Assembly (NCBI GenBank): GCA_965153455.1 | Contig: OZ234493.1 | Coordinates: 23,302,213-23,366,212, forward strand | Reading direction: 5' to 3' | DNA: 64,000 nucleotides | Source: Sphagnum compactum | Lineage: Eukaryota > Bryophyta > Sphagnopsida > Sphagnales | Shown: positions 1 through 13,255 of the stretch, piece after piece | Numbering within the stretch: the stretch's first letter is position 1 | How the letters are laid out: the number at the start of each line of letters is the position of its first letter | Program-made: the position numbers and the translations under genes | Notes under the pieces: generated by a model | Seen by the model: only the letters and a program-made list of their open reading frames with translations | Database searches by the model: none | What the model was told of the DNA's origin: nothing

Positions 1-3000
1 CCATCATGCAAGAATGGAATCCAAATGTGTACTGCAAAAAGGATACAGCAGTGGTAAGTCACTACACATTAGTCTTTGAGACATCGGAGTGCTGAAAGCA
101 TGTTGAATTACAGAGACATGTGTCATTGTTGTTCTTGCAATCAAATATATCTTCATAAGTACTGAGAGTTTCTCTCAATCAGAACATTTGATCATCAGTG
201 AATGTACACTTGACAAGAGATGTGTTCAACTACCATCAGGTACTTCAAATCTCATTTGGAAAAGTCAACAGAATGCTTACCAGAAGCCAGAAGAAGAATG
301 CAAGCTCAAAGGCATTCTGCAGGATGGTCAACCATGATCAACATCATTCCATGAGACAAAAAGTGAATGTGTGTTCTTGCAGGCATTGGTAACAAGATGG
401 CATATTACTAATATCAATGTAAGATGATAGGTCTACTTGAAGCCAGATTCTAATCCTGCAACATCTGTGATGCATTCCTAACCTGGAAAAACCTTACATC
501 CCTCACCTGCTTGCATACAGTGTGTTTGATATTTTAACATGAGTCCGGTGATTGATAGATTACCTGGAAGAGGACAAAATGAATGAGGTACAGCATGACT
601 CTTGGCCTTTTGAACCAGAACAGGTCATCCCGAAGTCGAACAGGAGTGCAATGGTAGGTTTGTCCCCTGTGGGCATGAGCATTATCACACTGAACTTGTG
701 CATTCTTGAACAGCCTCACTGGTGTATCAACAGCCTTTACACAGCCTCGTACTTCAAGTGTCAGTTCACAGATGATCTTTTGTAGCTTAGCTCCCATTAT
801 TAATACCATCTGCATGCAGAGCACAGAAAAACCTTAGACATCATACATCACCTGCCTGTCCAACTGCATCAAAGGCCATAGGTTGAGGTTTTGAGAAAGT
901 TTGCTGACATAGCATTCAAACCCAAAACCACTACAACTCAGAGCTTGGCTGTTCTTATCAACCTCCTGAAATAGGTAGGTAAATAGCTAAACAAAGCTAG
1001 AGAGGTAGGTAGCAACCTAGACTATGTATGGTATTTGTCACCTTTGGCCTCCAACTTAGGCTGTAACATGCCATCTACTTAGTCAAGGCACCTAAGGAAG
1101 AAGCTAAAGAGCGGAAACAGGAAAACAAAAGACCTAATAAAAACAAGGGGGAAGAAGAATGAGAGAATTGGAGGGCAAGAAAAGTAGAAGTTAATTATTA
1201 GTGTGCTTACAAACAAAGGTAAAAATGCTATCCAGAAGAATATAGACCAACCTGCAAGGAGATAAAACCACAAAATCAGTGTGCAGCACAGTCGAAAGCC
1301 TTAAACCCTAAATTCCGCTGTTCTGAGATAGATACCTTGTAAAACCTTGCTTGAATTGTGAAGAGGTGCATTGAAGAAGAGAAGTGAGAACCAGTGGGTA
1401 GACAGGAAAGGCAGCAGACAACCCACCATGGACATCAAGGAGCAAAAAGATGACAACAAATACCCACAAATAAAACCTGTAAAGGCAAAGCCACATATTA
1501 GGATACACATTATGGCAGTTGGTTTTTTTCCCTTGCAGACATTACTGAACTTTAATCTCTGCAATGGTAGCATTGCACTACTAGAACCCAACTCAATAGT
1601 GTATGGGCAAAAGTGTCGCAGATTTGGGATGGATTAGACAAAGCAAGCAAGCTGAAAAAAGTTGAGAAGAAGTTGAGGTCAACCTGATCCCTACTACAAC
1701 TTTGAAGTCAGCTTCCACGGTGCGCTTTATGTATTTGTGGAAATCATAGTTCTTTGATAACCTATGAGTCTACACCACAAGCCAATCCATATTTTATAGA
1801 AACAGTGTGTTAGGGGGGACAAAGTGTATCAAAGGAAAACTCAAGCAGTTAGCACTCAAAATCAATTGCTGACAATATTGTATTGTGAAGGAAGCTGTTG
1901 ATCAGAATTGAAGAATGAAAGATAGTTGAGATAAACTCACAGCAAGAAAACCAACACGAAGTGTCAAGTAGTCGGTCCTTGTGACAGATCTGCTAAACTG
2001 GTGGAACAAACTCCCCTGTGAACAAGACAATGACATTAGAAGTTTACTCTGCTGCACTTGGTGTAACAGAAACTGCTTTTCTCATGGATCAAGTGCCAGA
2101 TAGATGGAGGTTTCACAGATTAAGAGAGTTGGTAACATAAAATACCCAAATTAAGAATTCTTCTCTATAGTCACACATGAACTCATAAACTGCAAAAAAA
2201 TGTTTGAGTGTTACTGGGACTCACAGCCCACAAGTAGACAAAACATGCAAAATCTCTGAGTGGTTTTGGGTATTTGATGCCAGCTGAGGGAAAAGCTGGA
2301 CTTGGCTCCAAGGCTTGTGCATCCTTCATGACTGCAGTACAAAACAGCTTGATTAACTAACTTCACATACATGGGAAACGTAACTTATAACCCATCAAAC
2401 TGCTTTACTTCTGTGTCACTTGTTGCTTTCATTTTGTTTGCACTGGCAGGAGGATCACAGAGGAACCACCCTGACTTACCTTCTCTGGCACAATCAAAAT
2501 TCTCCTGACGGGTTTCCTCCTCCCATTTCTTCCAAGCATGCACCTGATCACACATGCCCAGTCTCACAACACATTAACTGGCTCTGTCATCAAGAAATAC
2601 TTAGGAACACATCCACTATATGTCATCAAAGGCTCTGTGTTGTTGAAGAGCAAGATGTTGTTAACCCCTGAAGCATGTATGTACATTTTGGTTTTTTTCT
2701 GGTCTCAAAATCTCCTCCTCCTTACCCTCAAGGTTTCAGCTGAGATGTAGGAAGAGGAACTCTCTACTGAAAAGGATTGAAGCCTTTCAGAAGAAGCTTA
2801 CAATGAGAACCACATCTGACAGATGGTGAAACAACTCTTAACAAAAAACCAGCCTGGGTTACTGCCAAGGAGATTGCAGTAACAGTGTAATATATATGTC
2901 AAGCTACAGTTCATCCTTTTGGGTTATGAACTGTGTGTGACAGCATACCCTAAAACAAAGAAGCAAAGAAACTGATGCAAAGAAAAGTCCAGTTGAAACT

Positions 3001-4304
3001 TCAATCTTCACCTTCAGGAAACCAAGAAGGACAGTGATGCAGCTGTAGCACACATGGACTATTGCGAGCACAAATATGAACAGGTGTATCTGATGTAAGC
3101 TCTCCACTGAGATGATTTGGACCTCGCCCTGCAGATTGTGTTCTTTTCCCAATGAGCAACATTCTATAGTATAAAAGCCAGGAAAAGAAACATGAATGAT
3201 TGAGAACAAGCAAATAAAACACACACACACACACACATCCACACAACATCAGAGACAGAATCTGTACCGCTGCACAAGTTGATGTCTCATTTGCATTTGT
3301 GTCATAAGCACATGGCAGCATGCTCTTGTTCAACCTCTCAGGCATGCAAAGTGAAGCCACGACTGGCTGAAAAACCGTGAGCAGCAGAGAGATGAATCCA
3401 AGCACCATCAACTCTATACCACCCCCCAGAAAGAGGTCACACTGAGAGCCTTTGCACACACGATTCTTGCATTCAATCACATAAAATGAAACCAGAGCAC
3501 AGCTAATTCAGAGTTACTGACACAGGGGGATCAATCCCTTCACCATAGTTTTGCAACCAGAGATGCAAAAAGTAGGGGTGGGTCAAGAGGACATAAGTGC
3601 ACCATCTTTTATCTTCTCCAAAGTCTGGACGAGTGGTCTCATGTTTTTCTTCTTCAGCCACTGCCACCAAATCAAAGAAAAAAAGCATCCCACAAAACAT
3701 TGCTTCATCAGTCAGTGAAGAACATCACCAACAAAATGGATCTAATCAGGTTTCTCCACAAGAAGGAGCCAGAGAAACAGAAAGTAATGCTATTTTGCAA
3801 CTACATAAGGCATGTCGCAGCAGCAGCAGCAGGGGTGTACTTTATCTATCACAATAAAGAAGACCAGTTCAGCAAATCACCTTATGTGAGCAGGGGAAAC
3901 ACCAAAACTAACAAGAACTGGTTGGCAGAGAATCCTAGAGTGTCAGAATCAGAAGCTCAAAATTTAAAACACAAAGTTACTTGCAATATCTCAACGATGG
4001 GGGAGCTTGCAAACAGCAATTGAACGAAACCAAGCTCCTCAAAGCTGCTCACTGCTATTTTGAATCCATAGATGGATTGAGAAAATACTGATTGCAATAC
4101 CTCGGGAATTCTGTTTCGCAGTTAGATCTACCATTCTCTTGGTTGATGAATCTGTTCAAGAAGGTGAGAAAGACACACAGAGACGGAATCAAGCCAACTC
4201 ACTTTCCCCAGTTGATTGATGCCAGCCTCCACTAGCAGAGATGCCACCACGAAGATAGTACAGACGGTTGCCACAGCCCATGTAGGCGTCTGCTCCAGTC
4301 CCAT
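1..4304 (-). CDS. MLO: MLO family seven-transmembrane protein (partial, 3' end beyond window)
   Basis: MLO proteins are plant plasma-membrane proteins with seven transmembrane helices and a C-terminal calmodulin-binding site; members act in powdery-mildew susceptibility, pollen tube and root responses. The ATG is at 4304, and exon 1 (4304-4203) gives TPTWAVATVCTIFVVASLL, the first membrane helix. Further exons, with GT-AG borders and matching phases where checked: 3660-3603 (WLKKKNMRPLVQTLEKIKD), 3413-3268 (ELMVLGFISLLLTVFQ), 3128-3012 (ISVESLHQIHLFIFVLA), 2543-2480 (VHAWKKWEEETRQEN), 2015-1941 (TRTDYLTLRVGFLA), about 1754-1684 (NYDFHKYIKRTVEADFKVVV), 1476-1427 (WVFVVIFLLLDVHG), 1251-1211 (WSIFFWIAFLPLF), 809 to about 712 (MGAKLQKIICELTLEV), 666-564 (DDLFWFKRPRVMLYLIHFV) and 31 to the edge (TFGFHSCMM). 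One exon between 2479 and 2016, and possibly a micro-exon near 1780-1930, could not be placed. The calmodulin-binding tail lies outside the window. No stop was seen in the assigned exons. Confidence 0.93.
3220..3239. repeat. (AC)n microsatellite in an MLO intron
   Basis: About ten AC dinucleotides lie inside the intron between the MLO exons at 3413-3268 and 3128-3012. Simple repeat only. Confidence 0.8.
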
Positions 4305-7200
4305 CTCTATCTCTCTCTCTCTCCCTCTCCCTGTGTTTCTGTCTCTCTCTCTCTCTCTCAACTCTCCTTCCTCCTCCTCCTCACCCCAACGTTCTCACTC
4401 CCAATATCCAGAGCTTCCAACTGTTTCTGATCCGCACCCATCTGCCACCTCTTCTGTCATGTGCACATAGCTCCTTGAATTTCCTCCACCAAGCTTACAT
4501 CACCCCACTTCCTGCGCACCTCTCCAGCACCAACCCACTCCTGTTACAATTTCACTCCCCAAATTTCCAGAAACTTTACAGAGCTCCCCTCTTTCACAAG
4601 CATACAAGGTAGTACTAGTTCAAACCATGAGCATCCTGAAAGTATGTTGTAGTAGTTAGAACCTATGGCTGCAATCAATCAAACGGACGATACAAGCTGG
4701 ATCCTTTTAGTTTCAAACCACGGATTCGAGTTTGAGCTCGCAACCTTGCACACTTCTTCACAGTGATTGCAAGCCTGGGTTTGCCGCTGCGCTTCCAACC
4801 TGTTTGGAAAACTGATTTAGAAAGCTGTGTTTGTGACAAGAACCCGGAAAGAAAAAACCGGCCAGCTTTAAGAGGAAGCTTTCCGCCAGTAACCTACCTG
4901 ATTGATTTTCCTGTCCAGAATCATGCTTTTGCGAGATTTATGAGGCCAGCCGAAAGCGAGGGCGCATGAAGAAGACGCGACGGGAGCTGCTGCAAGTGGA
5001 TTTGTTGTTGTTAATTCCCATTAAAAAAATGCCCACGACCTCCACGAGAGATGGTTTTTGGGGTGCAACATCTCCGGATAACCGGGACAAAAGGTTCTCT
5101 TCGGTGGTGGTTTCTTGACCCCACCATCTATTTGCTGCGAACTCGTCACATTATATTGATAATATTGATTATATTGAGCCGACATCTACGATTCGTTCTT
5201 CGGGAATAATGCTGAAATGGCATCCTTCCACAATGCACCCCAGAAACGGCACGGGGAGAGAATTTCAACAGAAATTTACAAAACTCATTCTTTTTTCCCT
5301 CTTTTTTTCGGGGGGTTTTGGAAGAATACTGCGAAGCTGGGAACAGTGGGTGGACGACTGTTCCGTGTCCCTGAAGGTGGACCACTCACTCAATCTCCGT
5401 CTACAATTGCGACAAAACATCAGGAAGTTATTTGTTGTTGTCAGAAAATCATCATCTGCAGTCCGGTCCCATCGTTCAGGTAGTTCCTGGAGACAGTTCC
5501 TCCGAAGAACGACCGACGAACAGTGTAGAACAACAAGAGGATGCTGAACAGGCGTCGTCGTAAGTAATCCGAAACAGCTGCTGCTACTTCCCAGACGGCA
5601 TTCGGATCTAGTATTGTATAACCCATTCTTTACTTCTTTTTTTTTTTGAGCAGAGTTTTCGTGGCCTCTTGTTGATCGGCGCAGTTTGACTTTGGGTTTT
5701 TGCGGATTAGGCCCTGAAAGAGTTACATATATGATCTGAAGAGCTGACAGTTTGAGATCAGAAAGCTGATTTATCTTGAAGTTTCCTTTGCATTTGCAAT
5801 GGTAATGAACATCAGCAGCTAGCAGGGGTGTATATTTTTCTATTGCCATGCCATTTTCTTTGCAATGGAGCTTTCTCTTCGGTTTCATCTGAAATGTTGA
5901 GAAGCGAGAGTTGTGTGAGTCGAGCTTGTGAAATGTAGGGCGGCTGACTTTGCTACCTCCTTCCATCATTCACAGAAAAGAGAAAATGAGACCCGACGAG
6001 ACGAGACGAGAATCATGCGGCTTTCACTCCAGAACTGGGGACATGGTGCTCACGGAGTGAAATGCTCTGAATCCGTATACATGGTGTTTGTTCGCTGCTC
6101 CTCCTCCTCCCTCCTCCGTGGTCATGGTGAAATCGACAACCTGCTGCAACATGTACATCGCGCGTTTTCTTTTCTTCGTGTGATTTAGAGATTGCTCTTC
6201 GTCGTCGTCATCGTCGTCTTCATCTTCTTGTCTGGTGCTTCCCGAACTCCGTCGCGCACTGGAAGTCTCTCTCTTCCATCGCTACACCTTCTCTTGGGTC
6301 GCGCACATGAGGGAAGAAGCGCGGCAGACTGCCGCTCGAGAAGCAGATCGCCCCGCGATCGGCCACAAAACCTGGCAGGCAGAAAATCCCGACGTCTGCC
6401 CGGCACTGTAGCTCCCCTTTCGGCCTGCCCACGAACTGCGGCGCTCCAGTTAGCACTCTGCCCGAGTCTCTCACGAGTTTCACCGTTCACCTTCGTGCTC
6501 ACCCGTGCTCACCTGCTTGCATTCCATAGCCATTTTCTCACTGCACACAATACAGGCACTGTGTTTCTCAATTTTTTTTCTTTGAATCACATTTTCTTCT
6601 GTCTTTCTCACCATGGAACCGTCTTAAGAGCCAAGTTTCCTGTCCCTGATGATGATGGGTTCAAGCTCTTCACTTCCCTTGTTCATTGTGCCTCACACAG
6701 CACATCCAGCTCCACCCAAGTCCAAGAGAGATTGAAAAAATGATTCTACAGCATTGTTGATGGACTTTGTTTGAGGAGAAATTTCTTGCCAATAGCATGA
6801 ACAGCTTGACAGCAGCAGTGGCAAGAAATTTTATTGAAGATTGAGGAGGCATTTTCCATTGACCCCTCCGCGCACTTGGGCTCAAGTTCAATCCAAAGCA
6901 CACAAAACGCGGAAGAAATTTAATCAGTTGAAACAGGAGCATGGAAAATCTGCCCACCTGCCTTTCTGCCAGCGAATTTCAAGGAACAGGCAGGCAGAAG
7001 CCAAGGTTTTCACAATCATGTGCGCGACCCATCTCTCTCCTCTCGTTTTCCCCCCGCGACCCCCTCCCCTCCGCCCCTCTCTTTCTGTCTCTCTCATATT
7101 TTCTCATCCATGATGAACAGATGTCATTCATCCTTTTATCTATTTTTGACTCTGTCTTTTTCTGTACTGTGTAGTATAGAGGCAGCTTCAACACATGTCT
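4305..7200. other. GC-richer upstream region of MLO, no gene recognised
   Basis: This 2.9 kb stretch is clearly richer in G+C than the DNA to its right and contains several open frames on both strands, the longest on the minus strand at 5265-5969 (about 230 codons). None gives a protein I recognise, and they overlap one another in several frames as GC-rich, CT-rich promoter DNA often does. It probably holds the promoter and 5' UTR of MLO, which is transcribed leftwards, and possibly the first exon of an unseen gene. Polypyrimidine runs occur at 6090-6120 and 7040-7110. Confidence 0.4.
4307..4360. repeat. (CT)n microsatellite in the MLO 5' leader
   Basis: An interrupted CT/TCTC run lies immediately upstream of the MLO start codon at 4304. 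Read on the MLO strand it is a GA-rich leader (GAGA repeats). Such tracts are common in plant 5' UTRs; it also makes a spurious Arg-Glu-rich N-terminal extension open in frame, which is why I start MLO at the ATG at 4304 and not further upstream. Confidence 0.8.
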
Positions 7201-8700
7201 GTCGAATAACAAATTAATTAATTAATTAATTTCGAATATTCCATGTCTAAAAATAGATTATCCCCTCAATATTCCATAATATATCTTTGGAAAAAATATT
7301 TTGTGAAAGTTTCAATTTTTTTTGCAAATTTCTTTTCTATTTTTTATTTTTTAATTTCTTGGTCTGTTTGTATCTTATTCTTTGTCTGCACTCATTCAAT
7401 GTTTGTCTATTTGTATTTTGTTGTTTGTCTTACACCCTTTTTTGGTTTTTTATTTATTTTTAGTTTTTGTATCTTATTGTAAACTTTTCTAATAAATTGA
7501 ACTTTCATTGGCATTTTGCCTAACAAATCAAGAATGTAAAAAATATATTAATGAAACAAAATGACATATAATAAAAATAATGAATTAAAATAAAATTATT
7601 ATGTCCACACAAAATAATTTAATCATCGTCATTAGTAGTGCAAAGGAACACAGAGCCCAAATATAATTAGTTATTTGTGTGGAAGCTATCAAGGTATTAC
7701 GATGGTATGGAACCAATTTAGTTTTCATTTGGTCCCACATTTTGAGGAGTGTTTAGGTGTTACTGTGATGAGTGGGTTCATTTTTGGAGAGCATTTAATA
7801 TTTCCTATTTTAACTATGGCTGGTTTGAAGTTTGAACTTGCCATAAAATAAATAATACTTTTTTGCAGATAATATAATTAGTGTCAAAGCTGCCAAGGCA
7901 CTATGGTATGGAACAATGTAACTATAGTCTCATTTGGTCCCACATTATGGAGAGTGGTCAGGTCAGGTTGTTATTGTGATGAGTGAGTTCTTTTTTGGAG
8001 AAAATGGAATGTTTCCTTATTTTAAACTCCTACCTCATTTGAACTTGCCATAAAGGCCAGGCAGAGCCATTAGACAATTATGCGATTTATTTTTATTTTT
8101 ATTTTATTTTATTTATTTATTTATTTTCATGATTTCTATTTGTTTAGAACACAAAGTGGTTTTGAAAATTCAAAGCTATATTATCTGATCAGAATTATGG
8201 GATTGCTGTTTTTTTTGTTTTTTTTTGGTGGAGAATTTTGGCTATTTTGTGGAAAGAAACTTTGAGGGAAAAAACTTTGAGACATAAAATAATAATAATA
8301 ATTTAGTGTAAAATATGTTATTTCAAAAAAAAAATTGCCACATTTATAAAACATAATCCCTTTTTTTTGTAATGTATGGTGTCCAGCACCAACAATTTTG
8401 TGGATAACTCCAAAATAATACAAAAAAGGATAATGCAAATAGGGCTCTAGTGGCAGGAAAATATTGAGAGGAAGACAGCAAAAGGAGAGAGATTATGTTG
8501 GCTTCTAGGGCAGGAAAAAAATAAGAGGTAGATAGCAAAAGGAGATTGAGTACTTTGCTGTCTACAAATAAAGGAAAGCAGCTGCCATAAGAGATTTGAA
8601 AAATCCAAAAAGCAAAATTTGTAGTTTCTTTGCCCAAGAGAAGGAATTGTCTATCTTTAGGACAGGCCACAAAATGATCCAAACATAAACACTTCTCTGC
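7200..8700. repeat. AT-rich DNA with two related segments and a decayed F-box-like tail
   Basis: At 7503-7600 the sequence closely follows the 3' part of the F-box-like gene at 12610-12975 (shared words such as GGCATT-TGCCTA-CAAAT and GAACAAAATGACATATA), so it is a degenerate second copy of that tail. Two segments at about 7690-7820 and 7885-8010 are related to each other: both contain GGTATGGAAC, CATTTGGTCCCACATT, GTGATGAGTG and TTTTTGGAGA in the same order. A third fragment, TTTGGTCCCACATTTTGAGG, recurs at 50391-50410. A shorter degenerate duplication (CAGCAAAAGGAGA) lies at 8440-8560. These look like dispersed repeat relics. Confidence 0.6.
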
Positions 8701-10750
8701 TATGAATTGATCTTAATTAAACTAGGCCCTTTTCCTATACTATGAGGACCGTAGCATGTAGGAGACGGGCCTAAGTACATGCCCTTCCGTGATTTGAGAT
8801 CTGCACTGTAAGTCTAGCATCCCAACTTCCCTTCAGGATGCTCAAATTGTGTGTCTTGTTATCCTTAGGTTTAGCATTTTCATTTGGATTGTAGAATTGG
8901 GTTAGCCTAAAGAGCATTTCAAAAGTTGCAGAGTTGCCAAATTTGAGTGCTTATGGCAAAATTTTGTTTTCTATTGTACGTTGGTACTTTAGTATACAAA
9001 TCCACCTTTGGCATCTTGTTTGTTATTCCCCATAAATTCATCTTCTTGACTTGGTACTTTTTAAGTGTTAGAATTCTTTAAAGTACATTTTCTTCTTTAG
9101 TCTCCCATTGTGGAAGGATGTCTTGACATACATCCATGTGGTGACAATTCTTGTCTCTTTGAGTTCCTCCTAGAACTCCAAGGGTTGACCCACTCGAACA
9201 GAATTCAAAAGGGTGTCATCATCTCTCTTTTTTCAAGATTTTGCTCTTAACCTGTTACAACTAGTTAGGTTTGAATTTCATGTCTTTATTTGGTCTTTAC
9301 TTGATGCAATGGACCCATTTTCTTTGTAGATGTTACTTTCTCTCTTTATTGTAATAGATTGCAATTTGCATCATGTTGATGAAGAAAGACCCTGTATATT
9401 CAAAACCCAGGGATGGGAACCCATCACTCGAACTACAAGGCAAATAAATGTCATGTCATGCTTGAGAACACATGTCATGAAAGAAAATAACAATCTGGAC
9501 ACCCCTAATACACTAATAAAATTAAAGACCATAGACATTTCCATTTTAGTGACTTAATAGAGTTTTCCTTAAAGTAATCATGTCGTCACCTTGTCTGTGG
9601 GGCCTGTTTTCATCCCTATCCATCGTTTTTTTTTTTTGTAAAAAATCATCGAAAGGCGAAAAATTATAGGTCAGTGTAACAAGCCTTTGTAAAGTCTAGG
9701 GGTAAAATCAGAAATTTTTGCCTAATGCGGTAAGTGCCAAATGGTTACATCACCACTTTACATCACAATCAAAACCCTAAATCGCTTATCACTATCACAC
9801 CGTTAACCACTATTCGTCATCGCTGCACCCTGCCAACATGAGTTTTTTGTCACCTTTGCTGCTTGTGTCCTATGTACATTGTCAACAATGATGATGCAAG
9901 AGGAGGAAGAATTCGCCAACACTATGTTTAGAAATTAATAGTACTAAAAATTTCTAGGGATTCATGATGCATTATAATGAAATTTTATGATATTAGACTT
10001 TTCAAAACATTTACAAGTGATGACTCGCCCACTGCAACGATTCTAAACCCAATAAATTCGCCAAAGTGGCTTCACCTTAGAAAAAACAAATAGCCACCTT
10101 TGTTATTTTATGTCTAAGTTGTGTGACCACATTGGCAACTACTTGGACCTTTAAAAGAAACATTGTCACTATCCCCTCTTTGAGTGAGGTCTGCAAAATA
10201 AGGAAGTTTTATATCATCTAGGTATGAAATGCTGAAAGTCAACATTTAACGCACAAGGTTCGAAGTAATTATAGTAGTTGTACATGTAGGAGTAGTGAAA
10301 ACATATGTAGCAGCAGTGGAAGCACTTGGGAAAAAGGAAAGACAGGTGAGAACCGGATCAAACTCAGTTTGGCACAAAAAGTGGTGCATTTCTGACTTCG
10401 ACACCCCCTTGAAGGCTAATGTACTTTTTTACAGGTTTCTTTAAAAATCTCATCTAGTTTTGGACCAAACTCAGGCTACTGGTGCCGTGTTGTCCAGACA
10501 TTACGAAAAACTCTAACATATTTCTTATTTCTTAACTCGTACCCAACAGTGATCATGAACAATTGTTGCATAAATACAATCAATGTGTTGTTGATCAATT
10601 ATGCAAATCTGTAAAATTTCAGATTTCAAAACGCAATGCAGAGAGGATCTCTTAACACCATCCTAACATCTCCTAACTTCCATCTCCACTTGAGCATAGT
10701 ACGTAGTAACAACAAGAAATCTATTGCGTAACTAATACTATTTTGTATGA
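8700..10750. other. Intergenic AT-rich DNA, nothing recognised
   Basis: No ORF here resembles a known protein, and I see no tandem repeats. A single AAACCCTAAA telo-box-like motif occurs near 9772, but no gene start could be linked to it. Confidence 0.5.
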
Positions 10751-11179
10751 AACAAGCATACCAGGCCAGAGTTGTCCATTTAAAGTACACTTTCCCCAGC
10801 GAGCTTCAGTCAAGACCCTTCCAAAGCATGCACTCAGGACTCAGCTCCCTCACTGTTTGTAGGTGACTGAGTAGTGCTCTTTTCAGCATCCTCCAAATTG
10901 AGCTACCGTGATATGGATTCATGCATCCCAAACTTCTTTGTAGACTGTTTTGAACCTTTTGAAATATTCATTGTCCAAACTACATAGAGCCAGCACTTGC
11001 TTTCCAGAAACAACCACATCCAGTACCTGAAGTGAATCACACCACTGTGTAGCATCCACTACAGTCTAAATATGCAACCTTGATTGGAAAGGTACTTAGT
11101 ACCATGGTTCCTTCCAAGCTTTATCCCTACCCTGAGTTGGTGGCCACAAAATTGAAGATAATTGTTTAGCCTATGGTGC

Positions 11180-11560
11180 TCTATGTGAGTGTACAGGGGA
11201 AAATGAACTCACTTGGATGCATCATCAGATTCTCATAATAGATATCATGCAGACCTATAGAAACTCGGGCTTGACATAGAACTCTGAGCAATGCATCCAA
11301 TCTGTCATAACACACAACTAGAAGTACTTCTGAAGCCATTAGTACACTACATTCCAGCTGTCTATGGTACATGATGGCCTTCTAGAGTGCTGCACAGATT
11401 TGCATGAGAAGACCATATTGACGATCACTTTACTATCCATCATGGTTGGCCACCACCAAGCTTTCGAAGGTAAAACACTACCGCACAATATCCACTCAAC
11501 TCTCAAACAAGTTGGTTGCCGATGTCCATAACATAGGCCCAGGCACAAAATACTTAATCA
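11180..11560 (-). pseudogene. Possible Ty3/gypsy-type integrase relic
   Basis: On the minus strand, the frame at 11548-11339 reads ...AWWWPTMMDSKVIVNMVFSC..., followed a few residues later by SVQHSRRP. This is reminiscent of the zinc-binding region of Ty3/gypsy integrases, where a W-W-x-P-x-M block precedes the two cysteines of the HHCC finger. The overlapping frame at 11372-11181 continues with LLVVCYDRLDALLRVL, which could be a degraded start of the integrase core. Frames are broken, no LTRs or polymerase domain were identified, and the similarity is weak. An unrelated chance match is possible. Confidence 0.28.
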
Positions 11561-12609
11561 CAACAAAGGGCTTCCCTGGCACACAATATTACATGGTTCT
11601 AGGTTTTTCAGCATTTTCTAGAAGCTTCCTATCCATCCAAGAAGCTCAATAAACTAAAGAAGAAAAGATGTATCCAACACAATCATTTAACAACGCTTTG
11701 TGTTCATCAAAACAGAAAGACACTTCAAAAAAGAAATTTGCAAGGGTGGCCTATGAGGTAACCAATAAAACACAAAGGAGAGAGGGAGGGAAGAGAAAGA
11801 CAAATCAATTCCTTGATAGCATACAAGAGGATTTCGGACCTCCACAAAAGAACTCAAAAGTGATCTTGCAGCCTCTACTTTGGTACTGTCCAAAGAGGCT
11901 TGGCAGAAGGTCCTTCATCGTGTAAAGTAGCATCTCCACTTTAGATTGCATATCCATATATGTGCGGCTGGGATGGAACATTGGACTTGTATGGTATGTG
12001 AAAACATAAAATTCACATTGAACTCATTGCCTACTACCTATCATGCATCTGATACACACAATTTATCTCAAGTTGCAGTTTTATGCTACATACTCCTATG
12101 TGTTTGCATAAGGAACTACACACTGGAAGATTTGTTATGGACTAGCTTGGTTTACATCACAAGCAAGTCCACAACTGTATAGATCTAGCATAACTGTCAA
12201 AAAGCAATTTCAGTTCAAATTCAAAGAGAAACTACACACCACGAATTAGAAGCACCCCTTCCTTCTCACTTAGTCACAATTGGAATCCCAGCCAACAGGA
12301 ACAATATGACATGCACTTGATACATGAGCAAGATTTAAGATATAATGATTGATCCATTTGTAGGTGCAAGAAAACATAGAAAGGCCCCCTTCACCTCAAG
12401 AAAAAAGTTATCATTCCACACAGCGCAAGAGTCAATTCATACCAACCTATCGGTGACATGCATCAATATTAATTATTGGTTGATTGCAATGCTTTCACAA
12501 AAGAAATAGAGAAAAAAAAAATGCAATCATAAGGGGGAGGAAGGCAGTTTATCCTTGCTCGTTGTTTGAAGGAAAGTCGATGTTACACTGATAACTTCGG
12601 ATTAAATTG

Positions 12610-12975
12610 ATGGCCGAAACATTTATCAAATTCTTACCCAATGAGATAGTAACAGAAATTATATTTCCTAAAATCATCCGTCATGCAGCTTTGATAAATG
12701 GAAGATATCAAACTCAGGAAAAAAGAGAGAGACTTGATGAAATATTCGTTATGAGAATGTTCAACAAATTATGGAAAGAAATTATAGATAACACGATTGA
12801 ATGGTTGGCATTCTGCCTAGCAAATGAAGAATGCCAAAAATATGAATGGAACAAAATGACATATAGTGAAATTTGCACCATTTTATCTTTTGAAAAAAAC
12901 TTTCAATTATTGAATCTGATGCACATTCAAGATTCAAAATTAAACCTAACATATTATTCAAAAAAACAAATTTGA
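12610..12975 (+). CDS. Small F-box-like protein, 121 residues, lineage-specific
   Basis: An intact ORF from the ATG at 12610. The N-terminus reads FIKFLPNEIVTEIIFPKII, and after about 40 residues VMRMFNKLWKEIIDNTIEW, which has the layout of an F-box: LPxE-I at the start, hydrophobic spacing, then a K-x-W-K-E-I-I helix. F-box proteins are substrate adaptors of SCF ubiquitin ligases and typically carry a C-terminal substrate domain; here only about 60 residues follow, ending in the lysine-rich YYSKKQI. The family assignment rests on this pattern alone. Base composition is AT-rich like the flanks. A decayed copy of its 3' part sits at 7503-7600, so it belongs to a dispersed or transposon-carried family. 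It could also be a truncated member without function. Confidence 0.4.
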   Translation: MAETFIKFLPNEIVTEIIFPKIIRHAALINGRYQTQEKRERLDEIFVMRMFNKLWKEIIDNTIEWLAFCLANEECQKYEWNKMTYSEICTILSFEKNFQLLNLMHIQDSKLNLTYYSKKQI

Positions 12976-12979
12976 TTAC

Positions 12980-13250
12980 AATAAAATTATTATCTCTACA
13001 TTTAATGACATGACGGTTCCAAACTAAAATTTATTTAGCGCATTCCCAAATGAAAAGGCACTAAGATTTTGAATACATTCTCTAACAATTTGCATCCCAT
13101 TTGTCTTTGATTAAATTTGAATTCAATTCAATTCAATCTGGATTCAATTCAATTGTTGAATTGAAATTGAATTTAGATGAATTTTTCCGTTGAAATTTTC
13201 CTTTCTGAGCAATAGCAAGCACCAAGAAGTTGAAAGTTCAAGAATAATGA
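12980..13250. repeat. AT-rich spacer with ATTCA/TTGAAT simple repeat
   Basis: At 13112-13172 the sequence is built from ATTCAATTCA words and their complement, giving a small self-complementary block. No coding signal was seen. Confidence 0.5.
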
Positions 13251-13255
13251 CACAC

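Noticed and set aside
2904-3242. Cys/Val-rich extension of the MLO exon upstream of GEVQIISVE
   Set aside because: This is intron sequence including an (AC)n repeat; a CTGCAG acceptor at 3129 gives the correct phase.
4305-4361. In-frame Arg-Glu-rich N-terminal extension of MLO
   Set aside because: It is translation of the (CT)n microsatellite; the ATG at 4304 directly precedes the conserved TPTWAVA helix.
5265-5969. 234-codon minus-strand ORF with a FLMFCRNCRRRLSE block resembling the start of a FLZ-type zinc finger
   Set aside because: The second CxxC-type pair of the FLZ finger is missing (HCSQLR instead of CSxEC), the rest of the ORF is low in family features, and it lies in a GC-rich upstream region where chance ORFs are common.
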